From DAOOVD01 sp035369845 (GTDB lineage Bacteria; Bacillota; Desulfotomaculia; Desulfotomaculales; Pelotomaculaceae), in contig DAOOVD010000003.1 in the NCBI GenBank assembly GCA_035369845.1, positions 21,804-85,803 on the forward strand: a stretch of DNA of 64,000 nucleotides, written 5' to 3'. A program made the position numbers and the translations under genes. A model generated the notes under the pieces. It made no database searches and was not told where the DNA came from. It saw only the letters and a list, made by a program, of their open reading frames with translations. Position 1 is the first letter of the stretch; every line of letters starts with the position of its first letter. Positions 35,198-43,483 of this stretch are shown here, one piece after another.

Positions 35198-35899
35198 TTA
35201 CGTTTTATTGTGACGGTGGCCGTTTTTTTTCGTGAAAAAAGCTGTCTGTTCTTTATCAATCACCCGGCAAAAACATCCTTCATGTACCCTCCTGTCAAAC
35301 GCTCCGTTAAGAAAAAGATCCACCTCCCTCTCGATAATATCGCTCAAAGGCTTTTCAGGGTAAGCCAGCCATAATATCATTACTGAAGCGCTGATCCATT
35401 CCAGGTGGTTTGACAGTTCCTCGGCGGATATGTCCGGCCTGATTTCACCAGCTTCCTGACCCATCCTGACAATCGGTTCCAGAATGTTGTTAAAACCGCT
35501 TCTCATACCCCGGTTCTTCACGGTTTCAAGCGATCTTTGCAACATGTAAACTATATATACTTTGAGAACATCCCTGTTGAGATTTTTGTCAAACCATTCC
35601 AGAGAGCGCTGTAATAATGCGGTTAGCCTCGACCTAGTATCGGGTAACTCTTTCAGCAAATTAACCGCTTCAGCGCCTGTCTCTCTTGCGTTTCTTCGCA
35701 CATACTCCGCAACAATAGCTTCTTTGGAAGGAAAATGATTAAATATGGTCCCTTTGGCAACGTCGGCACCTTCGGCTACCTGATCTACCGTAGTCCGGGC
35801 ATAACCCCGTTCATTAAACAGTTCCATGGCAACAGCAATGATTTTTCTTCTTGTTTCTTCTTTTTTTCTCTCGGTTCTGTTTCTAATAACATTCTCCAT
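35198..35899 (-). CDS. TetR/AcrR-family transcriptional regulator
   Basis: The N-terminal 60 residues form the TetR helix-turn-helix (TTVDQVAEGADVAKGTIFNHFPSKEAIVAEYV). The rest is a helical ligand-binding domain. It should repress its own operon, which includes the VOC-methyltransferase gene, through the inverted repeat just upstream. The pair interrupts a gene order (SpoIVFA/B - radical SAM - rng) that is otherwise typical of Clostridia, suggesting insertion. Confidence 0.93.
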   Translation of the reverse strand: MENVIRNRTERKKEETRRKIIAVAMELFNERGYARTTVDQVAEGADVAKGTIFNHFPSKEAIVAEYVRRNARETGAEAVNLLKELPDTRSRLTALLQRSLEWFDKNLNRDVLKVYIVYMLQRSLETVKNRGMRSGFNNILEPIVRMGQEAGEIRPDISAEELSNHLEWISASVMILWLAYPEKPLSDIIEREVDLFLNGAFDRRVHEGCFCRVIDKEQTAFFTKKNGHRHNKT

Positions 35900-35931
35900 G
35901 ATTCATCTTCTATACAAAGTATAATTTTATA

Positions 35932-35955
35932 CTAAGTTAATAATTGGACTTAGTT
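35932..35955. promoter_or_regulatory. Likely TetR operator
   Basis: ACTAAGT (35932-35938) and ACTTAGT (35949-35955) form an inverted repeat with a 10-base spacer, 33 bases upstream of the tetR start and next to AT-rich promoter-like sequence (TATACT on the minus strand). The spacing fits a TetR dimer site. The rest of 35956-36082 shows only a weak hairpin that could end the SpoIVFB transcript. Confidence 0.65.
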
Positions 35956-36082
35956 CATTTTAGCAGAAAAAATCCGGATTGACAAGAATCTTATGAAAAC
36001 AAAGGAAAAGAACAGGGAAAATCCTGCTCTTCATTTTAATTTTTATTCCACAGTTGCTGCTTTTACCGGCAACCCAAAACAG

Positions 36083-36961
36083 TCACTTCCCGTCGAGAAG
36101 GTCGCCCACCGGCGCATCTACGCCCCTGGCAAGCAGGGCGTCGATAATCTGGACCTCGCTGACCACACCACGGTACTGCCATTTCTCGTCAAGCAGCAGA
36201 ACCAGGTGAAAACGCTTTGGGACAAAGCTCCTGATGACGTCGCCAAGCCTGACGGTGTCGAGTGAAACGACAGGCTCGCCCGGCAGGACGCCGGCGGCTG
36301 CGAGCTCTTCTTTTTTTTGCGCCAGGTGCCTGATAAAATGGTAGGGCGCCAGTCCCTTTTCCCTGGTCGCGGCATAAAAGAGAAACAGTCCGGTAATGAT
36401 TATGTCCAAACCGAACACTCCGGCGGCCAGCCCGGCCGTTCCCCCCAGCACAACGGCTACGCCCCAGAGCTGACCCCACCAGGCCGCCCGGTAAGTAGCC
36501 CGTTTAAAACCGACGCGCCTTGCCAGGTAGGAGCGAAAAATCCTGCCGCCGTCCAGAGGAAGCGCCGGCAGAAGATTAAAGGCGGCCATCATCAGGTTGC
36601 ACTGCAGAAAAAAAAGACCCGGATTGCCGAACCGCACGCCGTAATTCTCCAGAGCGGTCGCCAGCCCTGCCAGAAGCAGGTTGACGGCGGGGCCGGCGGC
36701 GGCCACCAGCACTTCCCTGGACGGGTCAAGCACCACCTCTCCGCTTATGCGGCTGACGCCCCCGAAGGGAAGGAGTTCGACGTCCGACACGTGTATGCCG
36801 AAGCGGCGTGCCGCAGCAACGTGGGCCATTTCATGCAGAAGCACCACCGCAAATGCAATCAGCCCTTTCCCCAGTACGCCGGCCACAAAAAACAGCCCGA
36901 GCAGGGCCAAAAACGCGTTGTTCACATGTATCTCCACGCCTGCAATACGGCCCACTTTCAA
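36083..36961 (-). CDS. spoIVFB: M50-family intramembrane metalloprotease, SpoIVFB-like
   Basis: The 292-residue membrane protein has the zinc motif HEMAH (residues 43-47) in a membrane segment and the third ligand region NLLPALPLDGGRIF. A C-terminal CBS-like domain follows (residues 220-290). SpoIVFB cleaves pro-sigma-K in the outer forespore membrane during sporulation. The TTG start has a G-rich site upstream. The M23-like gene immediately upstream is the expected SpoIVFA-type partner. Confidence 0.88.
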   Translation of the reverse strand: MKVGRIAGVEIHVNNAFLALLGLFFVAGVLGKGLIAFAVVLLHEMAHVAAARRFGIHVSDVELLPFGGVSRISGEVVLDPSREVLVAAAGPAVNLLLAGLATALENYGVRFGNPGLFFLQCNLMMAAFNLLPALPLDGGRIFRSYLARRVGFKRATYRAAWWGQLWGVAVVLGGTAGLAAGVFGLDIIITGLFLFYAATREKGLAPYHFIRHLAQKKEELAAAGVLPGEPVVSLDTVRLGDVIRSFVPKRFHLVLLLDEKWQYRGVVSEVQIIDALLARGVDAPVGDLLDGK

Positions 36962-37081
36962 CTTAACCGCCCCCCAGCCTCACTTCGAAAAGATGTTACT
37001 CCCAAAAACCTGCCGCCGATTCTTATCACACCCGGAAAAAGAAGGCTGCAGGCCGCAAACCGCAACAAAATGCCGTGACGG

Positions 37082-37828
37082 TCAATTGTTCATCTGCAGC
37101 CGCGTGAGCGGATCCACCAGCTTGTTGTTTTCTCTTATTTCAAAATGAAGACCCCCTCCGGCAATATCCCCGGCATTACCCACCTCGCCAATAACCTGAC
37201 CGGCCGGGAGAGTTTGTCCTTCGCTGATTGCGACTCTGGAAAGCCCACCGTAGAGGGTGAAATTACCCTCGGAGTGCTCCAGCAAAACGTACCTTCCCAA
37301 AACGGGGCTTTCGCCCGTTTTTTTCACCTTGCCGTCCTTCACCGCCTTTACGGGGCTTCCGACGGGAGCGGCGATGTCGACACCACAATGAAACCTCTCC
37401 ATGTTGTCAATCGGGTCCACTACCATTCCAAACCCCCGGACCACCTTTCCCGAGACGGGAACGGGCAGACCGCCGGGGGTTTTATTATTGTCGAAACCGG
37501 TTATCACCGGCTGGGGACTGCTGAAGAAAGGCCACTCCATATCGGCTATCTGCAGGCTGAACTGGACGATTCTTTCAAATACCGGCTGGTAGTTCCATTC
37601 AGTGGTCAAAACATACTTCAATTTTTCCCGGGCCTGCACCCCCCAGGGATTGCCGGCGTTCTTGAGAGCCAGGGCAAACATTATGATCAGTAGGGCCACG
37701 CCGATTCTGAGAATGGTCTGCCGCCTCCCGCCGTCGGGCTTAGGCTTTCTCCATTGCGGCTGCCGGTAGTTTGCAAACCGGTCGTCTGTTTTCAACGGCC
37801 CTCCCGGTTTGAAATCCGTTCCTTTCAA
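37082..37828 (-). CDS. spoIVFA: SpoIVFA-like protein with degenerate M23 (LytM) domain
   Basis: The protein has a cytoplasmic N-terminus, one membrane segment (about residues 40-58) and a C-terminal LytM-like domain. The first metal pair is present (FHCGVDIAAPVGSPV), but the HxH motif reads GLHFEI, with the first His replaced by Gly. Loss of that ligand suggests no hydrolase activity, as in SpoIVFA, which instead holds and inhibits SpoIVFB. It sits 120 bases upstream of the SpoIVFB gene in the same direction. TTG 37828 follows GGGGGGATT. Confidence 0.8.
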   Translation of the reverse strand: MKGTDFKPGGPLKTDDRFANYRQPQWRKPKPDGGRRQTILRIGVALLIIMFALALKNAGNPWGVQAREKLKYVLTTEWNYQPVFERIVQFSLQIADMEWPFFSSPQPVITGFDNNKTPGGLPVPVSGKVVRGFGMVVDPIDNMERFHCGVDIAAPVGSPVKAVKDGKVKKTGESPVLGRYVLLEHSEGNFTLYGGLSRVAISEGQTLPAGQVIGEVGNAGDIAGGGLHFEIRENNKLVDPLTRLQMNN

Positions 37829-37907
37829 ATCAATCCCCCCAAAAAGATAGCCTGTCTAATAGAATATATTTTCCTTTAAAAGGAAATATACCGGCTGAAA
37901 AGAATAA

Positions 37908-38222
37908 ATGCGACAGGGGAAACCCCCTGTCGCATGATTGTAGACAAACCCAAACAATACAAAGCGCATGGTGTTGAAACAAGCTGCTCCGTTACGGAGC
38001 GTCGTCAGTAAACTAAGCGAAGCTGAGGATGCGAAATTGGATGAGCGGACTGGATGTCCGCGAAAGCCTGAACCGAACCAGGACGGTGAGTTGAAGGCGG
38101 TCCAATTTCGCCCGTAGCAAGCTGACAGTTTACTAGACGCGGAGTAGAGGAGCCAAGCGGTTTCAACACCATGAACGACTTTGTCAACAACCAGATGCGA
38201 CAGGGGAAAACCCCTGCCGCAT
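37908..38222. repeat. Structured dispersed repeat, copy C (opposite orientation), flanked by duplicated hairpins
   Basis: This copy lies between rodA and the SpoIVFA-like gene. Matching hairpins flank it: ATGCGACAGGGG stems at 37908-37935 and 38195-38222. Compared with copies A and B the core is inverted. The near-terminal stem is CATGGTGTTGAAAC/GTTTCAACACCATG (37967-37980, 38160-38173). The central helix is GCGAAATTGGA/TCCAATTTCGC (38031-38041, 38101-38111), where A and B have GCGAAACCGGG/CCCGGTTTCGC. Both strands of the helix changed together. It also has its own GCGGAC-type inner hairpin and the GGTTGTTGACAAAG end (minus strand, at about 38190). Confidence 0.85.
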
Positions 38223-38291
38223 TATGATAGATAAACGTTACGTCACTGTCACATTACCGCAGTTGGAAGCCCGGAGTGCCGCTCCGGAGAT

Positions 38292-39452
38292 TTAAAATAA
38301 GATTTTCTGACGCCTGACGTTAATATTGAGCAGCAGCCCGAGAGCGGCCAGGTTGGCTATCATGCTGCTGCCTCCGTAACTGAACATGGGCAGCGGTATG
38401 CCTGTCACCGGCATAATCCCCATTGTCATTCCCACGTTGACCAGAATGTGAAACGTAATCATCGCAACAACACCGGCAGACACCAGGTAGCCGAAATGGT
38501 CTTTTGCATTAATGGCGATGAAGATGCAGCGGTATATCAGAACGAAATAGAGAAACAGCAGCAGAGCCGCCCCGATGAAGCCCCATTCCTCCCCGACGAC
38601 TGAAAAGATAAAGTCGGTCTCCTGAATGGGAAGGAAGTCGCCGTGCGTCTGGCTGCCCTGGAACAAACCGCGCCCGAAGAACCCGCCCTGGCCGATGGCA
38701 ATCTGCGACTGGATTATGTGATAACCGTCTCCGTGCCAGTCCTTCCAGGGGTTGATAAAGGTTATCAAACGCTTTAGCTGGTAGTCTTTTAAAGGAATCC
38801 AGAGATTGAAAGCAGTGTGTGCCTTAAACCAGAAGTGGGCCCAAACCCACAGCGAAGCCAGGGAGAGGCCGCCGGAAATCAACCCGGCCAGCAGCGCAGG
38901 CCGCGCTCCCGCGGCAAACAACATTCCGAACATGATCGCCATAAAAACGAGCGACGTTCCCAAATCGGGCTGTTTTAACACAAAAATGGTGGGCACGCCG
39001 ATAAATGCAAAAGCGGGGAGCAGATCTCTCAGCCGTTTCAGTTTCCCTTCCCGTTTAGTCAGGAAGGCGGCGAAGCAAATGATGGTAATTATTTTGGAAA
39101 ACTCGGAGGGCTGAAACCTGAAGAAACCTATGCCGATCCAGCGCGTAGCCCCCAGGGCGGACTGGCCCATGAAAATAACTGCCGCCAGCATGACCAGGTT
39201 TAGAATATACAGGAGCTTCATATGCTTGGCCAGGTCTTCGTATTGAATGAAGAGCATAAATACCATGACGCACAGGCCCAGCAGAATATTGATCACCTGT
39301 TTTTCAACGTGATAAAGCTGGTTGCCGTACTCTATCAAATCGGACTCCCTGGTGGCGCTGTAGATGACAATGATGCTGAACAGGATTATCATCGCCACCG
39401 TCAACAGCAGGGTATGGTCCAGCTTTCTTAAAACTCTGCTTTGCCTGAACAA
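38292..39452 (-). CDS. rodA: RodA/FtsW-family peptidoglycan glycosyltransferase
   Basis: The 386-residue protein has about ten membrane segments and the SEDS motifs (RWIGIGFFRFQPSEFSKI; KQPDLGTSLVFMAIMFG; GIPLPMFSYGGSSMIANL). It polymerises lipid II together with a class B PBP, most likely the MrdA encoded nearby. Close homologues start just before LRKLDHTLL, which leaves TTG 39452 as the only good start; AAAGGA lies about 12 bases upstream. That start and the leader before it lie in a fragment of the dispersed repeat. Confidence 0.95.
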   Translation of the reverse strand: MFRQSRVLRKLDHTLLLTVAMIILFSIIVIYSATRESDLIEYGNQLYHVEKQVINILLGLCVMVFMLFIQYEDLAKHMKLLYILNLVMLAAVIFMGQSALGATRWIGIGFFRFQPSEFSKIITIICFAAFLTKREGKLKRLRDLLPAFAFIGVPTIFVLKQPDLGTSLVFMAIMFGMLFAAGARPALLAGLISGGLSLASLWVWAHFWFKAHTAFNLWIPLKDYQLKRLITFINPWKDWHGDGYHIIQSQIAIGQGGFFGRGLFQGSQTHGDFLPIQETDFIFSVVGEEWGFIGAALLLFLYFVLIYRCIFIAINAKDHFGYLVSAGVVAMITFHILVNVGMTMGIMPVTGIPLPMFSYGGSSMIANLAALGLLLNINVRRQKILF

Positions 39453-39526
39453 TATCGCTCGCTTCCTTTAAGCCTCAGGGGCCCGGACAGTTTGTCAACA
39501 GCCTGACGTTATAATTATATTATAAC
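39447..39526. repeat. Fragment of the dispersed repeat (copy D) overlapping the rodA start
   Basis: CAATATCGCTCGCTTCC, then a purine-rich stretch and CCCGGACAGTTTGTC (39450-39496), follow the right end of copies A and B closely. The rest of the element is absent. As in the full copies, the end is followed by a hairpin, here GTTATAATTATATTATAAC (39508-39526). Confidence 0.7.
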
Positions 39527-39536
39527 TGATTGACAA
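39508..39536 (-). promoter_or_regulatory. Possible rodA promoter
   Basis: On the minus strand TTGTCA (39536-39531) and TATAAC (39513-39508) are 17 bases apart. The -10 falls in the palindrome that borders repeat fragment D, so the fragment would form most of the rodA leader. Confidence 0.5.
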
Positions 39537-39609
39537 AAACAAATTTAAAACCCTGGTATTACCGGCTTCAAAGCTTGCCGGAGCAGTCCCTTTCGCCGAC
39601 GAAGCGAAT

Positions 39610-39637
39610 AAAAAAGCCCGCTTTGGAGTTAACGGGC
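39610..39637 (-). terminator. Terminator of the min operon
   Basis: On the minus strand GCCCG (39637-39633) pairs with CGGGC (39620-39616), followed by TTTTTT. It lies 53 bases behind minE and ends minCDE before the separate rodA gene. Confidence 0.8.
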
Positions 39638-39690
39638 CCGTACAAGTTATCCGACCTGTTGCCTTTAAAAAATTCTTCAGTATTATTTTC

Positions 39691-39960
39691 CTACGCACCC
39701 GCGACCCGCTTCATCCCTTTGACCGGAATGTTCGCCACAAGCGCCACCGTATTGCCTTTCGAGTCCAGGCTTACCTCCAGGGCTTTTTCGTCGATGTCCA
39801 TATAGTTGGAAATGACCTTTATCAGGTCTATCTTAAGGGTCTCGAGCAATTGAGGCGAAATGCTGGTCCTGTCATGCACCAGAACCAGGCGCAGTCTCTC
39901 TTTGGCGATATTCTTGCTTCCGCTGTCCCTGCCGAAAAGCTTCGACAAAAATTCGAGCAC
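39691..39960 (-). CDS. minE: Cell division topological specificity factor MinE
   Basis: The 89-residue protein has the MinE pattern: an N-terminal amphipathic anchor (LEFLSKLFGRD), the MinD-binding RLRLVLVHDRTSISPQLLETLKIDLIKVISNYM, and a short C-terminal dimer domain (VSLDSKGNTVALVANIPV). It displaces MinD from the membrane, setting the pole-to-pole pattern. GTG start behind GAAGGGGG. It overlaps no other gene and ends the minCDE operon. Confidence 0.96.
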   Translation of the reverse strand: MLEFLSKLFGRDSGSKNIAKERLRLVLVHDRTSISPQLLETLKIDLIKVISNYMDIDEKALEVSLDSKGNTVALVANIPVKGMKRVAGA

Positions 39961-39982
39961 AGCCGTTTTCCCCCTTCGCCGG

Positions 39983-40777
39983 TTACTTCAGGCCAATAAT
40001 TTTCTTGAACCTTTTAAAAAAGCCGCCTTCGTCTTCCAGGTTCATCATCGGAACATCCTCGTTCAAGATCCGCCTGGTAATGTTGCGGTAGGCCTGCCCC
40101 GATTTGGAATTCTGGTCGAGCACCACCGCTTCGCCCCGGTTGGTCGTAATGACAATCATTTCATCCTCGGGTATTACCCCCAGCAGGTCCACGGCAAGAA
40201 TGTCGATGATATCTTCTATGCTCATCATATCCCCCTGCCTGACCATCCTGGGGCGAATGCGGTTGATGATCAATTTCGGTTCCCGCAGTTCGGCCGCTTC
40301 CAGCAAGCCGATTATCCTGTCCGCGTCACGCACGGCGGAAACTTCCGGGGTGGTCACCACCACTGCTTTTTCCGCCCCCGCTATGGCGTTCCTGAAACCC
40401 TGCTCTATCCCGGCGGGACAGTCGATGATGACGAATTCAAACTCTTTTTTCAGTTCCTCGCACAGGTCGCGCATCTGGTCCGGACTGACCGCCGTTTTAT
40501 CCTTCGTTTGCGCCGCGGGGAGCAGGTGCAGCCCGTCCAGCCGTTTATCCTTAATCAAAGCCTGCCTCAGGCGGCAGTTCCCGCTGGTAACGTCAACTAT
40601 GTCATAGACGATTCTATTCTCCAAACCGAGGACGACATCCAGGTTCCTCAAACCTATATCGGCGTCGACCAAAACCACCTTATACCCCTTAGCCGCCAGG
40701 CCTGTACCGATATTTGCGGTTGTGGTGGTTTTCCCGACCCCTCCTTTACCGGAAGTCACTACAATTACTTCACTCAT
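39983..40777 (-). CDS. minD: Septum site-determining ATPase MinD
   Basis: The protein has the deviant Walker A motif GKGGVGKTT, VLVDADIGLRNLDVVLGLE, and a C-terminal amphipathic membrane helix (FFKRFKKIIGL). It recruits MinC to the membrane and oscillates with MinE. ATG 40777 has GAGGAGG 10 bases upstream. It lies between minC and minE. Confidence 0.97.
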   Translation of the reverse strand: MSEVIVVTSGKGGVGKTTTTANIGTGLAAKGYKVVLVDADIGLRNLDVVLGLENRIVYDIVDVTSGNCRLRQALIKDKRLDGLHLLPAAQTKDKTAVSPDQMRDLCEELKKEFEFVIIDCPAGIEQGFRNAIAGAEKAVVVTTPEVSAVRDADRIIGLLEAAELREPKLIINRIRPRMVRQGDMMSIEDIIDILAVDLLGVIPEDEMIVITTNRGEAVVLDQNSKSGQAYRNITRRILNEDVPMMNLEDEGGFFKRFKKIIGLK

Positions 40778-40862
40778 CACCAAATTTCCTCCTCTTGTAA
40801 AGTCAACGAAAGCCGCTCACCGGATAAGTGACTCCATGCGAAAACAGCGGGAAGTGATAAGC

Positions 40863-41300
40863 CTACCTTCCCTGACGCTCGCCGCCGGCTTGAAAAGCCT
40901 CGATTGTAACCACGCCGTCTTTAATCCGTGCCATCTCGGGGAGATCGGCATCCACTTCTTCGTTGTCCGGCGGCCTGGTAATATGGTTGGCAATCCTCAA
41001 CTGAGTCGGCCTCAACCTGAAGGCCAGCACCACCGCGTTTTCGTCGCCGCCGGCTCCGGCGTGCACCAGGCCTCTAAGAGCCCCCATAACAATAACATTC
41101 CCGGATGCCGTCACCTCAGCCCCAGGATTCACGTCCCCCAGAACAACAACGTTTCCGTTATAACGAATGCTCTGGCCCGATCTCAGAGTGCGCTGGACCA
41201 GAATCGTATTTTCATCAACCAGTCCGTCCTGATCCGGCGGGCTGCCCTGAACGTACCCGGAAACGGAATTACCCTGAATACCCCTCCTGGAATAATCCAA
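40863..41300 (-). CDS. minC: Septum site-determining protein MinC, C-terminal domain only
   Basis: The 145-residue protein is the MinC beta-helix domain (LRSGQSIRYNGNVVVLGDVNPGAEVTASGNVIVMGALRGLVHAG, ending near VVTIEAF). The FtsZ-inhibiting N-terminal domain of about 100 residues is absent. TTG 41300 has AGGAGGA a few bases upstream, and a terminator for mrdA lies only 73 bases further up, so the short form is the real gene. Without its N-domain it could still bind MinD, but its action on FtsZ would rest on the C-domain alone. Confidence 0.88.
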   Translation of the reverse strand: MDYSRRGIQGNSVSGYVQGSPPDQDGLVDENTILVQRTLRSGQSIRYNGNVVVLGDVNPGAEVTASGNVIVMGALRGLVHAGAGGDENAVVLAFRLRPTQLRIANHITRPPDNEEVDADLPEMARIKDGVVTIEAFQAGGERQGR

Positions 41301-41372
41301 AACTATCTCCTCCTGTACCGGGACTACCAGTTAATTCTACAAGCGCCAACCAAATCCTGCTAAAAAAATAAC

Positions 41373-41395
41373 AAAAAAAAGGGCGAACAACGCCC
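41373..41395 (-). terminator. Terminator of the mreBCD-mrdA operon
   Basis: On the minus strand GGGCG (41395-41391) pairs with CGCCC (41385-41381), followed by eight T. It lies 44 bases behind the mrdA stop. Confidence 0.88.
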
Positions 41396-41438
41396 CCTGC
41401 AGTCGCGGCACAGAGCTGGTTTCAAGCCGCCGGCCGCC

Positions 41439-43400
41439 TTATTCAGGGCTGTACACGTATTTCTCGCCCGGCGCCGGTAGCCTGAAATAAGCCGCCAGCA
41501 TGTCCTCGACCACCGGACCGGCTACAGTCCCCCCGTGGCCGCCGAATTCCACTATCGCGGCTACCGCTATTTCCGGGTTGTCGTAAGGCGCGAAGGCAAC
41601 AAACAGGCCGTGGGTGCTGTCGTGTCCGTACACCTCCGCCGAGCCGGTCTTTGCCGCCACCGGAGGGAATCCCGCAAAATAACCGTAGGCGGTTCCGTCC
41701 GGGGGCAAGGTCACTTCGCGCATGCCCTGCCTCACTGCGGCAAGGGTTTTGAGTGAAACACCGGCGCGGCCCAGCACGACAGGCGAGTTTTCTTTGATTA
41801 TCCTGCCGTCCGGGGAGACGACCTTCTGCACCAGATACGGCTTGTAGCGGGTTCCCCCGTTGGCAATGGCGGCGACATAGCCGGCCAGTTCAAGGGGGGA
41901 ATAGCGGTTGTCTCCCTGACCGATTGACGAGATAATGGTGTCGTAGTCGTGCCAGTCCAGTTCCCAGTCAATGGCCCGCAATTCTTCCGACCTGTCCCTC
42001 ATCAAAGCCTTCCGCCGGGCGTCGTCGACGGTCCCGGATAGCAGTTCGTTGTATTTTTTTACTATTTCCTGAGCCTTTTTCCTCGACTCGGCACTCAGGT
42101 AATAAAGCCTCTGCTGAACCTTGGCATCCGGACCGGGCACCACGCCGCTTTCCTCCCCGGGCAGTTCAATCCCGGTTTTCTCACCCAGGCCGAATTCCTT
42201 CGCAATTCTCGCGATTTGCTCAATACCCACATTCAGTCCCAGTTGGTAGAAAAAGGTGTCGCAGGAAACCTTTATGGCTCTGATCAGGTCCACCCGTCCG
42301 TGTCCGCCCGGCTGCCAGTCGTTGAACGTCCTGTCCCAGAAGAAGTAACCCGGGTCCGAAATGGCGTCCTGCAAGCCGATTTTGCCCGACTCCAGCGCGG
42401 CCATCGCCACGATCATTTTAAACGTGGACCCGGGAGCGTAGGGGAGCAGCGCCCTGTTCAGCAGTGGTTTCGACGGGTTGTTGAAGATCTCTTCAAAGTC
42501 TTTTTGCGTCAATATTCCGGACAGCTTGACCGGATCATAGGAGGGATAGCTGGCCATGGCCAGAACGGCCCCCGTCCTCACGTCCAGCGCCACCGCCGCT
42601 CCCGCTCCGGCTTCCCTGTGCCCCTGCTTCACAGCCTCCCTGGTCACTCTCGCCAGAGCTTCCTCGGCCGCCTTCTGTACTTTGTAATCGATGGTCAGCA
42701 CGAGATTGTTGCCCGGTACGGGATCTTTTACACCCAGGTCACGCACCGGCCTGGCCATGGAATCGACCTCCACCTGCCTCCCGCCGTCCTGGCCCCGCAG
42801 GTATTCCTCGCAGGTGTTCTCAAGGCCGGATTGCCCGTAGGAGTCGCCTGGCTTGTAGCCCTTGTCCTTGTTGGCGTTGTACTGTTCCTCGTTTATCTGC
42901 CTCACGTAGCCCATCACCTGGGCAAGCAGGTTCCCGTTGGGGTATTCCCGCACCGGCTCGATATCGATTATAACGCCGGGCAGGTCGAGACGATTTTCCT
43001 CTATCCTGGTCACTACTTCGGGCGATACCCTGGTGGCAATTTTTACAGGTTCATACAGCATCTTTTGCTGTTTTATCTTGTCCTGTATTTCACGCGGGTC
43101 GACGCCCAGAATGCCGGCCAGCTTCCGGACAACCTCCTCCTTGTCCGCGCGGTCCAGGTTGACCAGTGAAACGGTGTAAACCGGCTGGTTGCCTACCAGC
43201 TTTATCCCGTTGCGGTCAAACACCTCGCCGCGGGGCGCGGGGATGGTAATAAGTCTCATCCTGTTTTCTCTGGCAAGAGTGGAAAACTTGTCGTTTTGAA
43301 TTAACTGCATGTACGCCAGTCTTGCCGCCAGAATCAAAAAAATGGCGGATACAATGTAAAGGAAAATCTGCATCTTTTTCTCTATGACTCTTCTTTCCAT
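41439..43400 (-). CDS. mrdA: Penicillin-binding protein 2 (elongation transpeptidase)
   Basis: The 653-residue protein has an N-terminal membrane anchor, a dimerisation/pedestal region and a transpeptidase domain with the SxxK motif in APGSTFKMIVAM, SCD for SxN, and AAKTGSAEV for KTG. It cross-links peptidoglycan in the elongasome, pairing with RodA. It follows mreD in the mre operon. Confidence 0.96.
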   Translation of the reverse strand: MERRVIEKKMQIFLYIVSAIFLILAARLAYMQLIQNDKFSTLARENRMRLITIPAPRGEVFDRNGIKLVGNQPVYTVSLVNLDRADKEEVVRKLAGILGVDPREIQDKIKQQKMLYEPVKIATRVSPEVVTRIEENRLDLPGVIIDIEPVREYPNGNLLAQVMGYVRQINEEQYNANKDKGYKPGDSYGQSGLENTCEEYLRGQDGGRQVEVDSMARPVRDLGVKDPVPGNNLVLTIDYKVQKAAEEALARVTREAVKQGHREAGAGAAVALDVRTGAVLAMASYPSYDPVKLSGILTQKDFEEIFNNPSKPLLNRALLPYAPGSTFKMIVAMAALESGKIGLQDAISDPGYFFWDRTFNDWQPGGHGRVDLIRAIKVSCDTFFYQLGLNVGIEQIARIAKEFGLGEKTGIELPGEESGVVPGPDAKVQQRLYYLSAESRKKAQEIVKKYNELLSGTVDDARRKALMRDRSEELRAIDWELDWHDYDTIISSIGQGDNRYSPLELAGYVAAIANGGTRYKPYLVQKVVSPDGRIIKENSPVVLGRAGVSLKTLAAVRQGMREVTLPPDGTAYGYFAGFPPVAAKTGSAEVYGHDSTHGLFVAFAPYDNPEIAVAAIVEFGGHGGTVAGPVVEDMLAAYFRLPAPGEKYVYSPE

Positions 43401-43483
43401 CTTCTACCTCATCTCTACGCCGATAATGGAAAGGAAAGCGCCCGGGGCCAGTCGCGGCAGGTTGAATTACAGGCAAACAACCG

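Noticed and set aside
37908..38222. Idea that the repeats are group II introns, which also sit next to terminators
   Set aside because: No intron domain V hairpin, no maturase, and only 260-460 bases. Hairpins lie on both sides, not just one.
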